Positions 42,527 through 53,298 are shown, numbered from the stretch's first letter. The stretch is DNA of 64,000 nt from CAZUDO01 sp964618895 (GCA_964618895.1 CAZUDO010000081.1:32383-96382); one strand, 5' to 3'. The notes: generated from the letters alone by a model not told the origin. A program made the numbers and translations.

Positions 42527-43866
42527 GGGCGACTCTCCTGGGGGTCGACGGTCGGGGTGCCGTCGGGCGGGACGCCCGCGATGACCAACGACAGCGATGT
42601 GAGCGCCAGCTCGCGCTGCAAGCGCGCCTCAACCCGTGCCAGCGCAAATTCCAGAAGCGACCGCTGGGCGTCGATCACGTCGAGAAACCCGGCCCGTCCC
42701 GTGACGTACCCCGCCCGAGCGGCGTCGAGGGATTGCCTGGCCTTGGGGAGGAGCGCGTCGCTCAGCAGGGTCTCGTTGCGGCTAGCCTCGCGGTACAGAA
42801 AGAGCATCGCCACCAACTCGGTTGCGATCTGCACTTGCTCGGCCGTAAGGCGCGCCTCCGCGGCACGCTTGCTCGCTTGCGCGCCGGCGATCTCCGCCGC
42901 GATCTTGTCGCGCCAGATGGGCAACGTGAATCCGGCTGCCGGCGTGACGACGATCGGATACGTCTTGAGGTCTGCCTGGAGTCCGAGAGAGAAGTCGGGG
43001 ACCCGAGACGTACGGGCCAGGGTCAGCGACGCCTCGGCCTTCCGGACGTCCGCCTCCATCCCGCGGAGCTCGGGATTGCGTGCCAGGGCGGTTGCCAGAA
43101 GGACATCCGGACGCGGGTCACCCACGGTCGGTTCGAAGGTCGCGGGCACCGGCGGGGCGGAGTCGCTAGGCCCGAGCCCCAGAGCGCCCTTCAGTTCTGC
43201 CGCAAGAGTGCTGCGCGAGTCCTCGAGGTTCGTGAGTTGCGTCTCCAGCTGATCGCGGGCGATCTGCGCACGGAGAACGTCCTGGAGCGTCACCTTCCCG
43301 GCGGCGTTCTGCTGCCGGGCGAGCTGCTCCAGGTCGCCCAACAGCCCGAGCGTCTCGCGCTGGACGCCGACGGTCTCATCGAGGAAGTGCAGGCGGTAGT
43401 ACGCGGTCTTGACGGCGACGGCGGTGCGAAGAATCTCGCGCTCGAAGCGGAAGTACATGGCCTGACTCTCGGCCGCCGTCACGTCACCCGCCGCCTGCAG
43501 CTTCCCGGGTCCGGGCAGGTCGATCATGAGCCCCGGCAATAGTGCCCCGATCGAATCGGCGATGTCGCTCTGGAACGTCAATCTCGGATCGGCCAGCGAC
43601 CGAGCGCGTGTGATCCTTTCTACCGCCGCCACCCAGTCGTAGTACGCGGCCTCCACCAGCGGGTTGTCGAGGATGGCGAACTCGAGGTAGTCCGCAAGCT
43701 GTGATGCCGTGGTGAGGATGGGGAGCGTTGGCGTGGCGTCCCCGGGTCGGTAGCGCGATTGTACCGCCGAAGCATCGGCGCGGGCTGCTCGCTCGGAGAC
43801 CGTGGGAAAGCCGGTGCACCCGGTGAGGCAGATCAGGGAAGCCATCACCGCGTTCCTTGAAGTCAC
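42523..43866 (-). CDS. cusC: CusC/TolC-type outer-membrane efflux lipoprotein
   Basis: About 447 residues. A lipoprotein signal (VTSRNAVMASLICLTGC) precedes the two OEP repeats; each half has the long coiled-coil pattern (FEREILRTAVAVKTAYYRLH, RLTAEQVQIATELVAMLFLY). It forms the trimeric outer-membrane duct of the CusCBA system. I chose the GTG at 43866 because it gives the n-region arginine; an ATG at 43845 with AAGGA upstream is the alternative. It starts 20 nt after the OsmC gene. Confidence 0.82.
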   Translation of the reverse strand: MTSRNAVMASLICLTGCTGFPTVSERAARADASAVQSRYRPGDATPTLPILTTASQLADYLEFAILDNPLVEAAYYDWVAAVERITRARSLADPRLTFQSDIADSIGALLPGLMIDLPGPGKLQAAGDVTAAESQAMYFRFEREILRTAVAVKTAYYRLHFLDETVGVQRETLGLLGDLEQLARQQNAAGKVTLQDVLRAQIARDQLETQLTNLEDSRSTLAAELKGALGLGPSDSAPPVPATFEPTVGDPRPDVLLATALARNPELRGMEADVRKAEASLTLARTSRVPDFSLGLQADLKTYPIVVTPAAGFTLPIWRDKIAAEIAGAQASKRAAEARLTAEQVQIATELVAMLFLYREASRNETLLSDALLPKARQSLDAARAGYVTGRAGFLDVIDAQRSLLEFALARVEARLQRELALTSLSLVIAGVPPDGTPTVDPQESRP

Positions 43867-43885
43867 GGACAAGCTCGGATGAGTC

Positions 43886-44338
43886 CTACGCACCGTCGCG
43901 CACGATCTCGGGCTCGATGCGGACCGCGGTCCGTACGGAATTGGCGATGAAGCAGCCGTCGTGCGCCGTGTCGACCAGCGCCCGCGCCTTGTCGAGATCG
44001 GTGGTTGTGTCGACGACGATGCGCGGGCGGAGCACGACCTCGCTGATCTGCATCTTGCGCTCGACGATGGCGAGCGTCCCGATGGGCTCGTCCTGGTAGG
44101 CGAGCACGGTGACACCGGCACGCGGCGCGAGCGCCAGGTAGGTGAGGAGCTGGCACGAGGCGAGGGACGCCACCAGCAGCTCTTCGGGATTCAGGCGGCT
44201 CGGGTCGCCGCGGTACTGCGGCGCGGCCGACACCTCGAGCGCCGGGCGGCCGGCGAAGGTCACGCGATGCGTGCTGGCGGCAACGCCCGGCGCGCCGTGG
44301 GTCCATTCGAGACGGGCGGAGAACTGATGGCTGGGCAT
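43886..44338 (-). CDS. OsmC/Ohr-family protein
   Basis: 150 residues. OsmC features: LNPEELLVASLASCQLLTYL with the redox Cys, and a second Cys in the HDGCFIANSV segment. These proteins reduce organic hydroperoxides using lipoylated partners; in some bacteria the electron donor is lipoylated E2. The E2 gene of this operon, two genes upstream, is therefore a plausible donor. AGGAGG precedes the ATG at 44338. Confidence 0.85.
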   Translation of the reverse strand: MPSHQFSARLEWTHGAPGVAASTHRVTFAGRPALEVSAAPQYRGDPSRLNPEELLVASLASCQLLTYLALAPRAGVTVLAYQDEPIGTLAIVERKMQISEVVLRPRIVVDTTTDLDKARALVDTAHDGCFIANSVRTAVRIEPEIVRDGA

Positions 44339-44348
44339 GGGGGGCCTC

Positions 44349-44603
44349 CTACGGTGCTTGGGTCGTGTGGCGGGTGAGATAGTCGACGGCGCCCGCGAGC
44401 GTCGCGAGCGCCGGGTAGTCGGCCTCGGGGATGTCGATCCCCAGCCGGTCGTGGAGCGCGATCACGAAGTTCAAGAAGTCCATCGAGTCGAGATCGAGCT
44501 CCGCACGGAGGATCGCGGCCGGCGCGAGCGTCGCCAGATCGGCTTCCGGCGCGATCGTGCCGAGGATGTCGAGGACGAGAGCGCGCACCGCGTCCGGGCT
44601 CAT
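44349..44603 (-). CDS. Acyl carrier protein
   Basis: 84 residues. The phosphopantetheine site is Ser40 in [11 protein letters not shown]; the surrounding helix pattern is that of ACP. The ATG overlaps the E2 stop (ATGA). An ACP placed directly after a 2-oxoacid dehydrogenase E2 is unusual: E2 normally loads CoA. It may accept the acyl group or serve a synthase outside the window. Confidence 0.8.
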   Translation of the reverse strand: MSPDAVRALVLDILGTIAPEADLATLAPAAILRAELDLDSMDFLNFVIALHDRLGIDIPEADYPALATLAGAVDYLTRHTTQAP

Positions 44604-45667
44604 GCGAGGGCCTCCGGGTCCTGGAACAGGTGCGCCACCGCGGCGAGGAAGCGCGCGGCCCGATGGCCGTCGGTGACGCGGTGATCGGCCGACAGGCTCG
44701 CGGTCACCACCGGCGCCGGCACCACCCGGTCGCCCTCCACCCACGGTCGCTCGACGATGGTGCCGAAGCCGACGATCGCCACCTGGGGTGGGAAGATGAC
44801 GCCGGTCACCTGCTCCACGCCCTGATCGCCCAGGCTGGTGACGGTGATGGTGCCGTCGGAGAGCTCGGAGCTGCGCAGCGTGCCGGCGCGTGCGCGGGCG
44901 ACCAGGTTGCGCAGCCGGACCATCAGGTCGCGGAGCGGCACGCGGTCGGTGTCGTGGATGGCCGGCGCGACCAGCCCGCCGCCGCGCAGCGCCACGGCGG
45001 TGCCGACGTGGATGCCGGGGCTCGGGCTCGCCCCGGTCCCCGTCCAGCGGGCGTTCAGTTCGGGGAACTCGCGCAGCGCAAGGGCGACCGCCTTCAGGAA
45101 CACGACGCCCGGCAGCAGGCGCTCGGTGACCGGGCGGGCGGCGTTCTCGCGTGCCAGCCAGTCGAGGGTGCGCCGGAGCGGGATCGTGGTGGCGAGATAG
45201 AAGTGCGGGATCTCGCGCTTCGAGCGGCTCATGGCGGCGCCGATCGCCTGCCGCATGCGAGCCGCGGACGGGGGCCGGGGCGCGGCCGGGGCGGCGTGCT
45301 CGACATCTTCGCGCGTGACGGCGCCTCCCGGCCCGGTGCCGGCGAGCGTGGCGGGATCGACACCCAATTCCTCCGCCCGCCGGCGCGCGGCGGGGGAGAC
45401 CCGTGCGCGCTCCGTCGTGATGGCGGCCCCGGCATCCTCACGGATGGTCGCCAGCACGGTCCCCACCGGCACCTTCGCGCCCGCGTCGATCAGGATGCGC
45501 TCGAGCGTGCCGGTGGTGAACACCTCCACCTCGATCAGCCCCTTGTCGGTCTCCACCTCGGCCAGGATGTCGCCGCGTGCCACGTGGTCGCCGGGGTGCT
45601 TGCGCCAGGCGACCAGCGTGCCGGCCTCCATGTCGGCGCCGAGGATCGGCATGGTGAACTCAGCCAT
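44600..45667 (-). CDS. 2-oxoacid dehydrogenase E2 (dihydrolipoyl acyltransferase)
   Basis: 355 residues. Lipoyl domain with Lys42 in [13 protein letters not shown]; peripheral-subunit-binding domain ([20 protein letters not shown], about 92-125); and a catalytic core with SADHRVTDG (active-site His and Asp). It moves the acyl group from E1 to CoA. Compared with full E2 proteins it has one lipoyl domain and a compact core. It overlaps the E1 beta gene by 8 nt and the ACP gene by 4 nt. No E3 gene lies in the window, so it would use a shared lipoamide dehydrogenase. Confidence 0.85.
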   Translation of the reverse strand: MAEFTMPILGADMEAGTLVAWRKHPGDHVARGDILAEVETDKGLIEVEVFTTGTLERILIDAGAKVPVGTVLATIREDAGAAITTERARVSPAARRRAEELGVDPATLAGTGPGGAVTREDVEHAAPAAPRPPSAARMRQAIGAAMSRSKREIPHFYLATTIPLRRTLDWLARENAARPVTERLLPGVVFLKAVALALREFPELNARWTGTGASPSPGIHVGTAVALRGGGLVAPAIHDTDRVPLRDLMVRLRNLVARARAGTLRSSELSDGTITVTSLGDQGVEQVTGVIFPPQVAIVGFGTIVERPWVEGDRVVPAPVVTASLSADHRVTDGHRAARFLAAVAHLFQDPEALA

Positions 45668-46634
45668 GGCGCGGGAGCAGCTCCAGCACGGCCTGCACGA
45701 TCCGGTCGGGGTGCGGCAGGGCGGCGTCCTCCAGGTGTTTGGGGTACGGGATCGGCACCTCCGCCGAACACACGCGCGCGACCGGCGCGTCCAGATCGTA
45801 GAAGCCGCCCTCCATGATGCGCGCACTCACCTCGGCGGCCAGGCTGCCGGTGCGCCAGCCCTCGTCGACGATCACGGCCCGCCGCGTTCGTGCCACCGAC
45901 GCCAGCACCGTGGCGGTGTCGAGCGGGCGGAGCACGCGCAGGTCGATCACCTCCGCCTCGACGCCGCCTCCGGCGAGCGTCTCGGCCGCGGTCAGCGCCT
46001 TGGCCACCGAGCCGCCGTACGCGGTCAGGGTCACGTCGCGCCCCGCCCGGCGCACAGCGGCATGGGTGATGTCCGCGGCGCCTGCCTGCTCGTCGACCTC
46101 GCCCTCGGTTGGATAGAGCGCCGCGTGCTCGAACAGGAACACCGGATCGGGCTCGCCCAGGGCGGCGAGCAGCATGCCGCGCGCATCGGCGGGCGTCGCG
46201 GGCGCGAGGACCGTGATGCCGGGAATGTGCGCGTACCATCCCTCCAGGCTGTGCGAGTGCTGCGCCGCCAGCTGCCGGCCGCCGCCGGTCGCCATGCGGA
46301 CCACCAGCGGCACCGACAGTTGGCCGCCCGACATGTGGCGCAGCGTGGCGGCGTTGTTCACGATCTGGTCGAGGGCGAGCAGGCTGAAGTTGACCGTCAT
46401 GATCTCGACGATGGGCCGCATGCCGCCGAGCGCGGCGCCGATGCCGGCGCCGACGAACGCCGATTCGGAGAGCGGCGTGTCGCGGATGCGCTCCGGGCCG
46501 AACTCCTCCAGCAGGCCCCGGCTGGCGGCGTACGCGCCGCCGTAATGCCCGACGTCCTCGCCCATCAGGAAGACGCGTGCGTCGGTGGCGAGCGCGTGGC
46601 GCAGCGCCGAGCGGACGGCGTCGCGGTACGTCAT
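45660..46634 (-). CDS. 2-oxoacid dehydrogenase E1 beta subunit
   Basis: 324 residues. Transketolase central-domain features: [39 protein letters not shown], and the C-terminal [16 protein letters not shown] segment. It pairs with the E1 alpha subunit for thiamine-diphosphate-dependent decarboxylation of pyruvate, acetoin or a branched-chain 2-oxoacid. The ATG at 46634 starts 5 nt after the E1 alpha stop. Confidence 0.87.
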   Translation of the reverse strand: MTYRDAVRSALRHALATDARVFLMGEDVGHYGGAYAASRGLLEEFGPERIRDTPLSESAFVGAGIGAALGGMRPIVEIMTVNFSLLALDQIVNNAATLRHMSGGQLSVPLVVRMATGGGRQLAAQHSHSLEGWYAHIPGITVLAPATPADARGMLLAALGEPDPVFLFEHAALYPTEGEVDEQAGAADITHAAVRRAGRDVTLTAYGGSVAKALTAAETLAGGGVEAEVIDLRVLRPLDTATVLASVARTRRAVIVDEGWRTGSLAAEVSARIMEGGFYDLDAPVARVCSAEVPIPYPKHLEDAALPHPDRIVQAVLELLPRHG

Positions 46635-46639
46635 GCGGG

Positions 46640-47599
46640 TCACGCCGTGGCCCTCGGCGTGTGCACGTCGCGCAGCAGATCCTCGACCGGCTCCCAGGGC
46701 GCTGCTTCGGCGGCCGCGACCGCGGCCTCGATCTCGGCGGTGACCTCGGCGTCGACCGCCGTCCAGGTCGCCTCCGACAGCGCGCCGCCCGCCCGCAGGC
46801 GGTCGGCGTGCAGGCGGATCGGATCGCGCTGCTTCCATTCCTCGACCTCGGCCTTGGGGCGGTACAGCTCGGGATCGTACATCGAGTGGGCGCGGAAGCG
46901 GTAGGTGCGCGCCTCGACCAGATACGGCGCCTGGTCGGCACGGATGGCGTCGGCAGCGGCACGGACGGTGTCGCGGACGGCGAGGACATCCATGCCGTCG
47001 ACCCGGGCGGCGCGCATGCCGTACGCGACCGCCTTGCGCTCGATGTCGGTCTCCGCCTGATGGCGGGCGAGCGCGGTGCCCATGGCGTAGAGGTTGTTCT
47101 CGCATACGAACAGTACGGGCAGGCGCCAGAGGGCGGCGAGGTTGAGCGCCTCGTGGAACTCGCCCTCGGCGACCGCACCGTCGCCGAAGAAGCACGCCGT
47201 GACGCGGTCGCGGCGGTGCTGGAGCGTGTCGGCGAGCGCCAGCCCGACGGCCAGGGGCAGCCCGCCGGCGACGATCGCGTTGCCGCCGAAGAAGCGCCGG
47301 CCGGCGTCGAAGAAGTGCATCGAGCCGCCCCGGCCGCGGCTGCACCCGGTCGCCTTGCCGTACAGCTCGGCCATGAGCGCGGCGGCGGGCAGGCCGCGGG
47401 CGAGCGCATGGCCGTGCTCGCGGTAGGTGGACACGATGGCATCGTCGGGGCCGAGGCACGCCATGGTCCCGACCGCGACCGCCTCTTCGCCGATGTAGAG
47501 GTGCAGGAAGCCGCGGATGCGCCCGAGCGTGTACAGCTCGGCGGCGCGCTCCTCGAAGCGGCGGATGCGGAGCATGTCGCGAAGGAGGGCGGTGCTCAT
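46640..47599 (-). CDS. 2-oxoacid dehydrogenase E1 alpha subunit
   Basis: 319 residues. Thiamine diphosphate motif: [20 protein letters not shown] followed by [10 protein letters not shown] (GDG-x-NN). The loop [11 protein letters not shown] is typical of the pyruvate and acetoin dehydrogenases. The alpha/beta split together with the E2 type fits the acetoin/pyruvate group better than AceE-type. The ATG at 47599 lies 4 nt after the acetyl-CoA synthetase stop. The substrate is not proven. Confidence 0.87.
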   Translation of the reverse strand: MSTALLRDMLRIRRFEERAAELYTLGRIRGFLHLYIGEEAVAVGTMACLGPDDAIVSTYREHGHALARGLPAAALMAELYGKATGCSRGRGGSMHFFDAGRRFFGGNAIVAGGLPLAVGLALADTLQHRRDRVTACFFGDGAVAEGEFHEALNLAALWRLPVLFVCENNLYAMGTALARHQAETDIERKAVAYGMRAARVDGMDVLAVRDTVRAAADAIRADQAPYLVEARTYRFRAHSMYDPELYRPKAEVEEWKQRDPIRLHADRLRAGGALSEATWTAVDAEVTAEIEAAVAAAEAAPWEPVEDLLRDVHTPRATA

Positions 47600-47602
47600 C
47601 GG

Positions 47603-49390
47603 TCAGGCGGACTCGAGGGTGGAGAGATCGCCCTCGGGGAGGCCGAGCTCGCGCGCGCGGAGGAGCCGGCGCATGACCTTGCCACTGCGTGTGTGCGGCA
47701 GCGCGTCGGCGAAGGCGATCTCTTTCGGGGCGATGACGGCGCCGAGGCGCCGGCGGGCGTGGGCGAGAAGGTCCCGTTGCAACGCCGGGCCGGGGACGTG
47801 CCCGGGCTTCAGCACCACGAACGCCTTCAGCACGGCCAGCGCTACCGGGTCGGGCTTGCCGATGACGCCGGCCTCGGCGACCGCCGGGTGCTCCATGAGC
47901 ACGCTCTCCACCTCGAACGGTCCGACCAGGTGCCCGGAGGTCTTGATCACGTCATCGGCGCGGCCGACGAACCAGTAGCGGCCGTCCCGGTCGCGGCGGA
48001 CGAGGTCGCCGGTCAAGTACCAGCCGTCGGCGAAGCACTTCCGGTAGCGCTCGGGCTCGTTCCAGTAGGCCCGGAACATGGACGGCCAGCCGGGCCGCAG
48101 TGCCAGCTCGCCGTCGGTGTCGGGGGTCTCGAGCACCTCGACGTGGCCGTCGTCGCCGCGCCGGACGACGGCCGCGTCGATGCCCGGCAGCGGGCGGCCC
48201 ATCGATCCCGGCTGTACGTCGAGAGCGGAGAAGTTGGCGATCATGATGCCGCCGGTCTCCGTCTGCCACCAGTTGTCGTGAAAGGGGAGGCCGAACGTCG
48301 CGTGCGACCAGACGACGGCTTCCGGGTTCAGGGGCTCGCCGACGCTGGCCAGGAAGCGCAGGGCGGACAGGTCCCGCCCGCGCAGCGGGTCGGCGCCGGC
48401 CTTCATGAGCAGCCGGATCGCCGTCGGCGCGGTGTACCACACGGTCACCCGCTGGCGCTCGAGGACGTCGTACCAGCGCACCACGTCGAACTCGGCCTCG
48501 TCGACGATGGTGGTCACGCCGATGGTGAGCGGCGCGATGATGCCGTAGGACGTGCCCGTCACCCAGCCCGGATCGGCGGTACACCAGAAGACGTCGTCGG
48601 GGTGCAGGTCGAGGGCCAGGCGTCCGGTCGCGTGATGGGCGACCACGGCCTCGTGGACGTGGAGCGCGCCCTTGGGGGTGCCGGTGGTGCCGCTCGTGAA
48701 GTGGAGGAGGGCCGGATCGTCGGGGCGCGTCGGGGCGATGGTGTAGCGCGGGCTCACCGCTGCCATCCGGGTGGCGTAGTCCACCGTGTCCGGGACGGCG
48801 GTCGGCGTCTCGCCCTCGCCGACCAGGATGACGTGCGCGAGGTGTGGCAGGTGTACGCGCACGGCCGCGACCTTCTTCCGGTAGAGGGCCTCGGTCGTGA
48901 CCAGCACGCGGGCCTCGCCGATGGTGAGCCGCATGCGGATGGGCTCCGGGCCGAAGGCGGAGAAGAGGGGGCAGAAGACGGCGCGATGCTTCACCGTGCC
49001 GAGCGCCGCCACGTACAGCGCCGGAATGCGCCCGGCGAGGGCGTAGACGCGCTCGCCGGGGGCGACCCCGAGCCCGGCCAGGACGTTGGCGAAGCGGCTG
49101 GTCAGCTCCGCGAGCGCGACATAGGTGAGGTCGCGGACCTCCCCATGGCTCCCGAGCCAGCGCAGGGCCACCTTGGTGGCCAGCGGGCCGTACGCGTGGC
49201 GGTCGACGGCCTCATGGGCGATGTTCAGGCCCGCACCGCCGGGCAACCCCTCTAGCGCCGCGCGCGCCGCCAGCCACGAGAACTCCGCCCGCTCGGCGTG
49301 GTAGTCGGTCAGGTTGGGGCGCACGGGATTACGCGCCAGGGGCTTGGTGATCGTCGTGTGGACCGGGCTCACGGGCACGACGCGCTCCAT
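47603..49390 (-). CDS. Acetyl-CoA synthetase-like acyl-CoA ligase (AMP-forming)
   Basis: 595 residues. Adenylating-enzyme motifs: [16 protein letters not shown] (A3), WWQTETGG (A5), [20 protein letters not shown] (A7), and the catalytic Lys in TRSGKVMRR. The WWQTETGG motif is that of acetyl-CoA synthetases; the length is near the AcsA of Bacillus (572) and shorter than E. coli Acs (652). The ATG at 49390 is 22 nt inside the diaphorase-type gene, so expression is coupled. It probably activates acetate, linking it to the same operon's acetyl-CoA enzyme. Confidence 0.85.
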   Translation of the reverse strand: MERVVPVSPVHTTITKPLARNPVRPNLTDYHAERAEFSWLAARAALEGLPGGAGLNIAHEAVDRHAYGPLATKVALRWLGSHGEVRDLTYVALAELTSRFANVLAGLGVAPGERVYALAGRIPALYVAALGTVKHRAVFCPLFSAFGPEPIRMRLTIGEARVLVTTEALYRKKVAAVRVHLPHLAHVILVGEGETPTAVPDTVDYATRMAAVSPRYTIAPTRPDDPALLHFTSGTTGTPKGALHVHEAVVAHHATGRLALDLHPDDVFWCTADPGWVTGTSYGIIAPLTIGVTTIVDEAEFDVVRWYDVLERQRVTVWYTAPTAIRLLMKAGADPLRGRDLSALRFLASVGEPLNPEAVVWSHATFGLPFHDNWWQTETGGIMIANFSALDVQPGSMGRPLPGIDAAVVRRGDDGHVEVLETPDTDGELALRPGWPSMFRAYWNEPERYRKCFADGWYLTGDLVRRDRDGRYWFVGRADDVIKTSGHLVGPFEVESVLMEHPAVAEAGVIGKPDPVALAVLKAFVVLKPGHVPGPALQRDLLAHARRRLGAVIAPKEIAFADALPHTRSGKVMRRLLRARELGLPEGDLSTLESA

Positions 49391-50241
49391 GAGTCGGCCG
49401 GATCGCCGAACGCGTCGGGCAGCTCCTCCAGCTCGGCGAGCGAGAACACCGGCCCGTCGCGGCACACGTAGCGGTGGTTGACGTAGCAGTGCCCGCACTC
49501 GCCGGTGCCGCACTGCATGTGGCGCTCGAGCGCCAGGAAGATGTCCTCGGCCCGCAGGCCGGCGTGGCGCAAGCGGTAGGCGACCGGGGCGAGCATCGCC
49601 GGCGGGCCGCAGCTGGCCGCGCGCCGCGCCCCGATGGCGTCCGCCGCCCCGGTCACGAACTCGATCAGCAGGCCCCGCTGGCCCGTCCAGCCGGCGGAGG
49701 CGTGCTCGACGCACTCGACGACCCGGACCCCCGGCGTGCGTGCCCAGCGCGCCAGCGCGGCCGTGTGGATGCGCGTCTCCGGCTCTCGTGCCCCGTAGAC
49801 GATGGCGAGCGGCATGTCGGGGCGGCGGTCGTACAGCTGCTGGTCGATGGTGGCCTTGAGGGGCGCGAGGCCGCACCCGCCGGCGACGTAGAGCGTCGGC
49901 AGTTCGGCGCCGTCGCCCGGAAAGCCGCGTCCGAACGGGCCGCGTACGCCCACCCGGGCGCCGACGGGACGCGCGAACAGGGCTGTCGTGAGCGTGCCGA
50001 CGCGCCGCACGGTGACGACCACGTGCCCGGCCTGCCCGCCCGCCGCCGGCAGGCTCGACAGCGTGAACGCGGCCTCGCCCGTCCCCGGGATCGACACCAT
50101 GACGAACTGCCCCGGACGGGCGGCGTCGAAGGCGGGCAGCGGATGCGCGAGCGCCAGCGTGAAGGTGCGCGTGTCCGCCGACTCGGGCTCGATCGCCACG
50201 ATGCCGGCCGACTGCGGGACGAGGTGATGGTGCGGGTGCAT
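49369..50241 (-). CDS. FAD/[2Fe-2S] diaphorase-type subunit (HydG/sulfhydrogenase gamma-like)
   Basis: 290 residues. FAD-binding beta-barrel ([11 protein letters not shown]), NAD(P)-binding core [20 protein letters not shown], and a C-terminal [2Fe-2S] site (Cys244, Cys249, Cys252, Cys260 in [19 protein letters not shown]). Together with the beta subunit this forms the NAD(P)H-reacting module found in sulfhydrogenases and related enzymes. The next gene's stop is 1 nt from this start. It probably lets the formate dehydrogenase reduce NAD(P)+. Confidence 0.83.
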   Translation of the reverse strand: MHPHHHLVPQSAGIVAIEPESADTRTFTLALAHPLPAFDAARPGQFVMVSIPGTGEAAFTLSSLPAAGGQAGHVVVTVRRVGTLTTALFARPVGARVGVRGPFGRGFPGDGAELPTLYVAGGCGLAPLKATIDQQLYDRRPDMPLAIVYGAREPETRIHTAALARWARTPGVRVVECVEHASAGWTGQRGLLIEFVTGAADAIGARRAASCGPPAMLAPVAYRLRHAGLRAEDIFLALERHMQCGTGECGHCYVNHRYVCRDGPVFSLAELEELPDAFGDPADSWSASCP

Positions 50242-50242
50242 G

Positions 50243-51256
50243 TCACCCGTCTCCGAGCGCCGCCAGCACCTTGAGCGCGCCGATGCTGCCCGGGCAGGTC
50301 ACGTCGCAGCGGCCGCAGCCGACGCAGCCGAGCCGGCCGAACGCGCGTGCGAACGTATGCTCGAGCTTGTGCGTCCAGAACCGGCGCACGCGGTCGCCGG
50401 CGTGCGGCGCCGGCTGATGCCCGGTGGCCTCGCGCTGAAAGCCCTCCAGGAGGCAGCTGTCCCATTCGCGCCCCCGTTCCCCGGTGTCGTCAGCCGCCGC
50501 ATCGACGACCGTGAAGCACGAGCACGTGGGGCAGAGGCTGGTGCATCCGGTGCAGGCGAAGCACGCCGGCCCGGGCGCGTGCCACTCGGCGTCCGGAATG
50601 GTGCGCGCGTCGATGCGCGCGATGGCGCGGGCGATGAACGGGCGGTCGGGGAAGGTGGCCGCGGCGCGCGCTTCGGCCGTTGCGTGCAGGCGGACCACGT
50701 CGTCGGCGACACGGCCCGGCGGGATGCCGGCGGCGGCCAGCAGGGCCCCGCCGGCCTCGCTGCCCGTCTGCACCAGCACCCGCCCGTCGGGCAGCGGGGT
50801 CAGACAGAGATCGAAGCCCGCGTGCGCGAACGGACCGGCGGCTACGTCGCGGCAGAACCCGCCGGCACACGCGGCCAGGCAGTCGACGACCACCAGGAAG
50901 GCGCGCGCGCGCCGCGCCTGGTACCAGGGGTCGGCCGCGAAGAAGCGGTCCTGGTAGGCGATCGCGGTGGCGTCGCAGGCGTGTAGCCCGATCAGTGCGA
51001 AGGGATCGGGGGCGGACTCGACGGCCTGCACGTCGTCTCCGCGCCAGGCGAGCAGGCGCTCGCGCGGCGGGAAGAAGAACGGCTTGGCGGAGACGAGTGG
51101 GCGCGGGCGGTCCCAGGCGAAGGGCGTGGTGGGGGCGGCCTCGGTCCACGCCGCCGCGGCGCCCTCGCCGCAGATCTCGTAGAGCCTGCGCTCGCGCGCC
51201 AGCGCGCGGCGGATGGTGTCGATGCCCGTGCGGTTGCCGAGCAGGGCCCCGGTCAC
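50243..51256 (-). CDS. Iron-sulfur beta subunit (HydB/sulfhydrogenase beta-like)
   Basis: 337 residues. The C-terminal part has two [4Fe-4S] cluster motifs: CFACTGCTSLCPTCSCF and CVGCGRCDVTCPGSIG. The N-terminal part resembles the FAD/iron-sulfur beta family that accompanies HydG-type subunits. It carries electrons between the catalytic subunit and the diaphorase subunit. The GTG at 51256 overlaps the formate dehydrogenase stop; this is a tight translational unit. Confidence 0.8.
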   Translation of the reverse strand: MTGALLGNRTGIDTIRRALARERRLYEICGEGAAAAWTEAAPTTPFAWDRPRPLVSAKPFFFPPRERLLAWRGDDVQAVESAPDPFALIGLHACDATAIAYQDRFFAADPWYQARRARAFLVVVDCLAACAGGFCRDVAAGPFAHAGFDLCLTPLPDGRVLVQTGSEAGGALLAAAGIPPGRVADDVVRLHATAEARAAATFPDRPFIARAIARIDARTIPDAEWHAPGPACFACTGCTSLCPTCSCFTVVDAAADDTGERGREWDSCLLEGFQREATGHQPAPHAGDRVRRFWTHKLEHTFARAFGRLGCVGCGRCDVTCPGSIGALKVLAALGDG

Positions 51257-53283
51257 ACGGCCTCCACGCTGACGGCGCACACCTTCAGCTCGGGCATCTT
51301 CGCGATCGGGTCGAGGGCATTGTTGGTGAGCAGATTCACGGGCGCCTCGTGGAAGTGGTACGGCATCGCGACCACCCCCGGCGGCACGTCGGCGGAGACC
51401 ACCGCCCGGGTGGTGACTTCGCCGCGTCGCGAGCGGACGCGGACGGGCATGCCGTCCACCAGCCGGCGGGCCGCCGCGTCGCGCGGATGGATCCACAGGA
51501 TGCCGCGCGGGTTCTCGCGCTCGAGGAGCGGGGCGCGCCGGGTCATCGAGCCGGAGCCGTACTGGTGGTGGAGCCGGAAGGTCGTCAACTGGAGCGGGTA
51601 GTCGCCGTCGGGCAGCTCGGCGGGGAGCGTGTCCGTGACCGGCATGAGGCGCCCGCGCCCGCGCGTACAGCGGTCGACATGCAGGACGGGGGTGCCGGGG
51701 TGGTTCGCGTCGGGGCAGGGCCACTGCAGGCCGCCGGTCTCGAGCCGTTGGTACGACATCCCCCGATACTGCGGATCGAGCGCCGCCACCTCGGCGAACA
51801 CCCCTTCGGCGGACCGGAAGCCGAGCGGCCGGCCCAGGCGGGCGGCGAGGTCGTCCAGGATGCGCCAGTCCGGCCGCGCCTCCCCGGGAGGCGGGACCGC
51901 CTGGCGCACGCGCTGTACCCGGCGCTCGGTCGAGGTGAACGTCCCGTCCTTCTCGGCGAAGCTGGCCGCGGGGAGCACGATCGAGGCCAGCTTCGCCGTC
52001 TCGGTCAAGAAGAGCTCGATGACGATCAGATCGTCGAGCGCCTCGAGCGCGCGCGCGACCTCGTGTTGCCCCGGGTCGGTGACCACCGGATCCTCGCCCA
52101 GGATGAGCAGGCAGCGGAGCGCGCCGTCGTGCGCGGCGTGCTGCATGGCGAGCGACGTGAGCCCCGGGCGGTCCGGCAGCGACGGCACGCCCCAGGCGGC
52201 GGCGAAGCGCGCCCGCACCAGCGGGTCGGCGACCGGCTGATAGCCGGGAAGCACGTCCGGGAGCGCCCCCATGTCGCATGCCCCCTGGACGTTGTTCTGC
52301 CCGCGCAGGGGATTGATGCCGGCACCGGCGACGCCGACGTGGCCGGTGGCGAGCGCGAGGTTCGACAGCGCGATCACGTTCTCGGTGCCGCACACGTGCT
52401 GGGTGACGCCCAGGCAGTAGATCAGCGCCGCGCGCGGCGTGGTGGCGTACCACTCGGCGGCGAGGGCGAGGTCCCGTGCCGGCACCCCGGTGATGCGCGC
52501 CGCGTCGTCGAGCGAGCAGGACGCGACCGCGGCGCGCAGCGCGTCCTCGTGCTCGCAGCGCGCCCGGAGGTAGGCGCGGTCTTCCCACCCGTTGGCGAAG
52601 ATCGCGTGCAGCATGCCGTTCACGAGCGGGATGTCGGTGCCGAGGCGGAGCTGCAGGTGCAGGTCCGCGAACTGCGCCAGCCGCGTGCGGCGCGGGTCGA
52701 CGACGATCAGGCGCGCGCCCCTGGCCTTGGCGGCGAGCAGCCGTGCGCCGATGATGGGATGGTTCTCGGTGGTGTCCGAGCCGATCACCAGCAGGCAGTC
52801 CGCCTGCTCCAGGTCGGCGATCGAGTTGGTCATCGCCCCCGAGCCGAGCGTCCGCGTCAGTCCCGCCACCGACGGGGCGTGGCAGACGCGCGCGCAGTGG
52901 TCGACGTTGTTCGTGCCCAGCACCGCCCGGGCGAACTTCATGGCGGCGTAGTTGTCCTCGTTGGTGGCGCGTGCGCTCGAGATCACGCCGACCCCGTGGG
53001 GACCGGCGATGGCCTGCGCGTCGCGGATGGCCCGGGCGGCGGCGTCGAGCGCGGTGTCCCAGGAGACCGCTTCGAGGCGGTCTCTGCGCCGGAGGAGCGG
53101 CGTCGTCACGCGATCCTTCGCGGCCAGGAAGCGGTGCGCGTTCCAGCCCTTGGCACACAGCTGGCCGCGCGACACGGGGTGCCCCTGGTCCGGGAAGGTG
53201 GCGCGCACGCTCGTGCCCGCCACGTCGAGCACGAGGCCGCAGCCCACGGCGCAGAAGGGGCATGTCGTGCGCACGGCTGGCAT
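51253..53283 (-). CDS. Formate dehydrogenase catalytic subunit (Mo/W-bisMGD, Cys type)
   Basis: 676 residues. [4Fe-4S] cysteines C8, C11, C15 and C43 (TCPFCAVGCGL...GQLCAKGW), then the catalytic loop VDHCARVCHAPSVAGL, in which Cys134-His135 occupy the Sec-His position of E. coli FdhF. The enzyme is therefore selenium-independent. The remaining molybdopterin-binding segments (GSDTTENHPIIGARLL, GMGALPDVLPGY-like) are in order. It oxidises formate to CO2, or the reverse. The ATG at 53283 lies 16 nt after the -12 C of the sigma-54 site, so the leader would be about 4 nt with no ribosome-binding site. Confidence 0.88.
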   Translation of the reverse strand: MPAVRTTCPFCAVGCGLVLDVAGTSVRATFPDQGHPVSRGQLCAKGWNAHRFLAAKDRVTTPLLRRRDRLEAVSWDTALDAAARAIRDAQAIAGPHGVGVISSARATNEDNYAAMKFARAVLGTNNVDHCARVCHAPSVAGLTRTLGSGAMTNSIADLEQADCLLVIGSDTTENHPIIGARLLAAKARGARLIVVDPRRTRLAQFADLHLQLRLGTDIPLVNGMLHAIFANGWEDRAYLRARCEHEDALRAAVASCSLDDAARITGVPARDLALAAEWYATTPRAALIYCLGVTQHVCGTENVIALSNLALATGHVGVAGAGINPLRGQNNVQGACDMGALPDVLPGYQPVADPLVRARFAAAWGVPSLPDRPGLTSLAMQHAAHDGALRCLLILGEDPVVTDPGQHEVARALEALDDLIVIELFLTETAKLASIVLPAASFAEKDGTFTSTERRVQRVRQAVPPPGEARPDWRILDDLAARLGRPLGFRSAEGVFAEVAALDPQYRGMSYQRLETGGLQWPCPDANHPGTPVLHVDRCTRGRGRLMPVTDTLPAELPDGDYPLQLTTFRLHHQYGSGSMTRRAPLLERENPRGILWIHPRDAAARRLVDGMPVRVRSRRGEVTTRAVVSADVPPGVVAMPYHFHEAPVNLLTNNALDPIAKMPELKVCAVSVEAV

Positions 53284-53298
53284 CCGCTGCGGAACCTC

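Noticed and set aside
51253..53283. Selenocysteine in the formate dehydrogenase
   Set aside because: The Sec position is an ordinary Cys codon (Cys134), and no in-frame UGA interrupts the gene.
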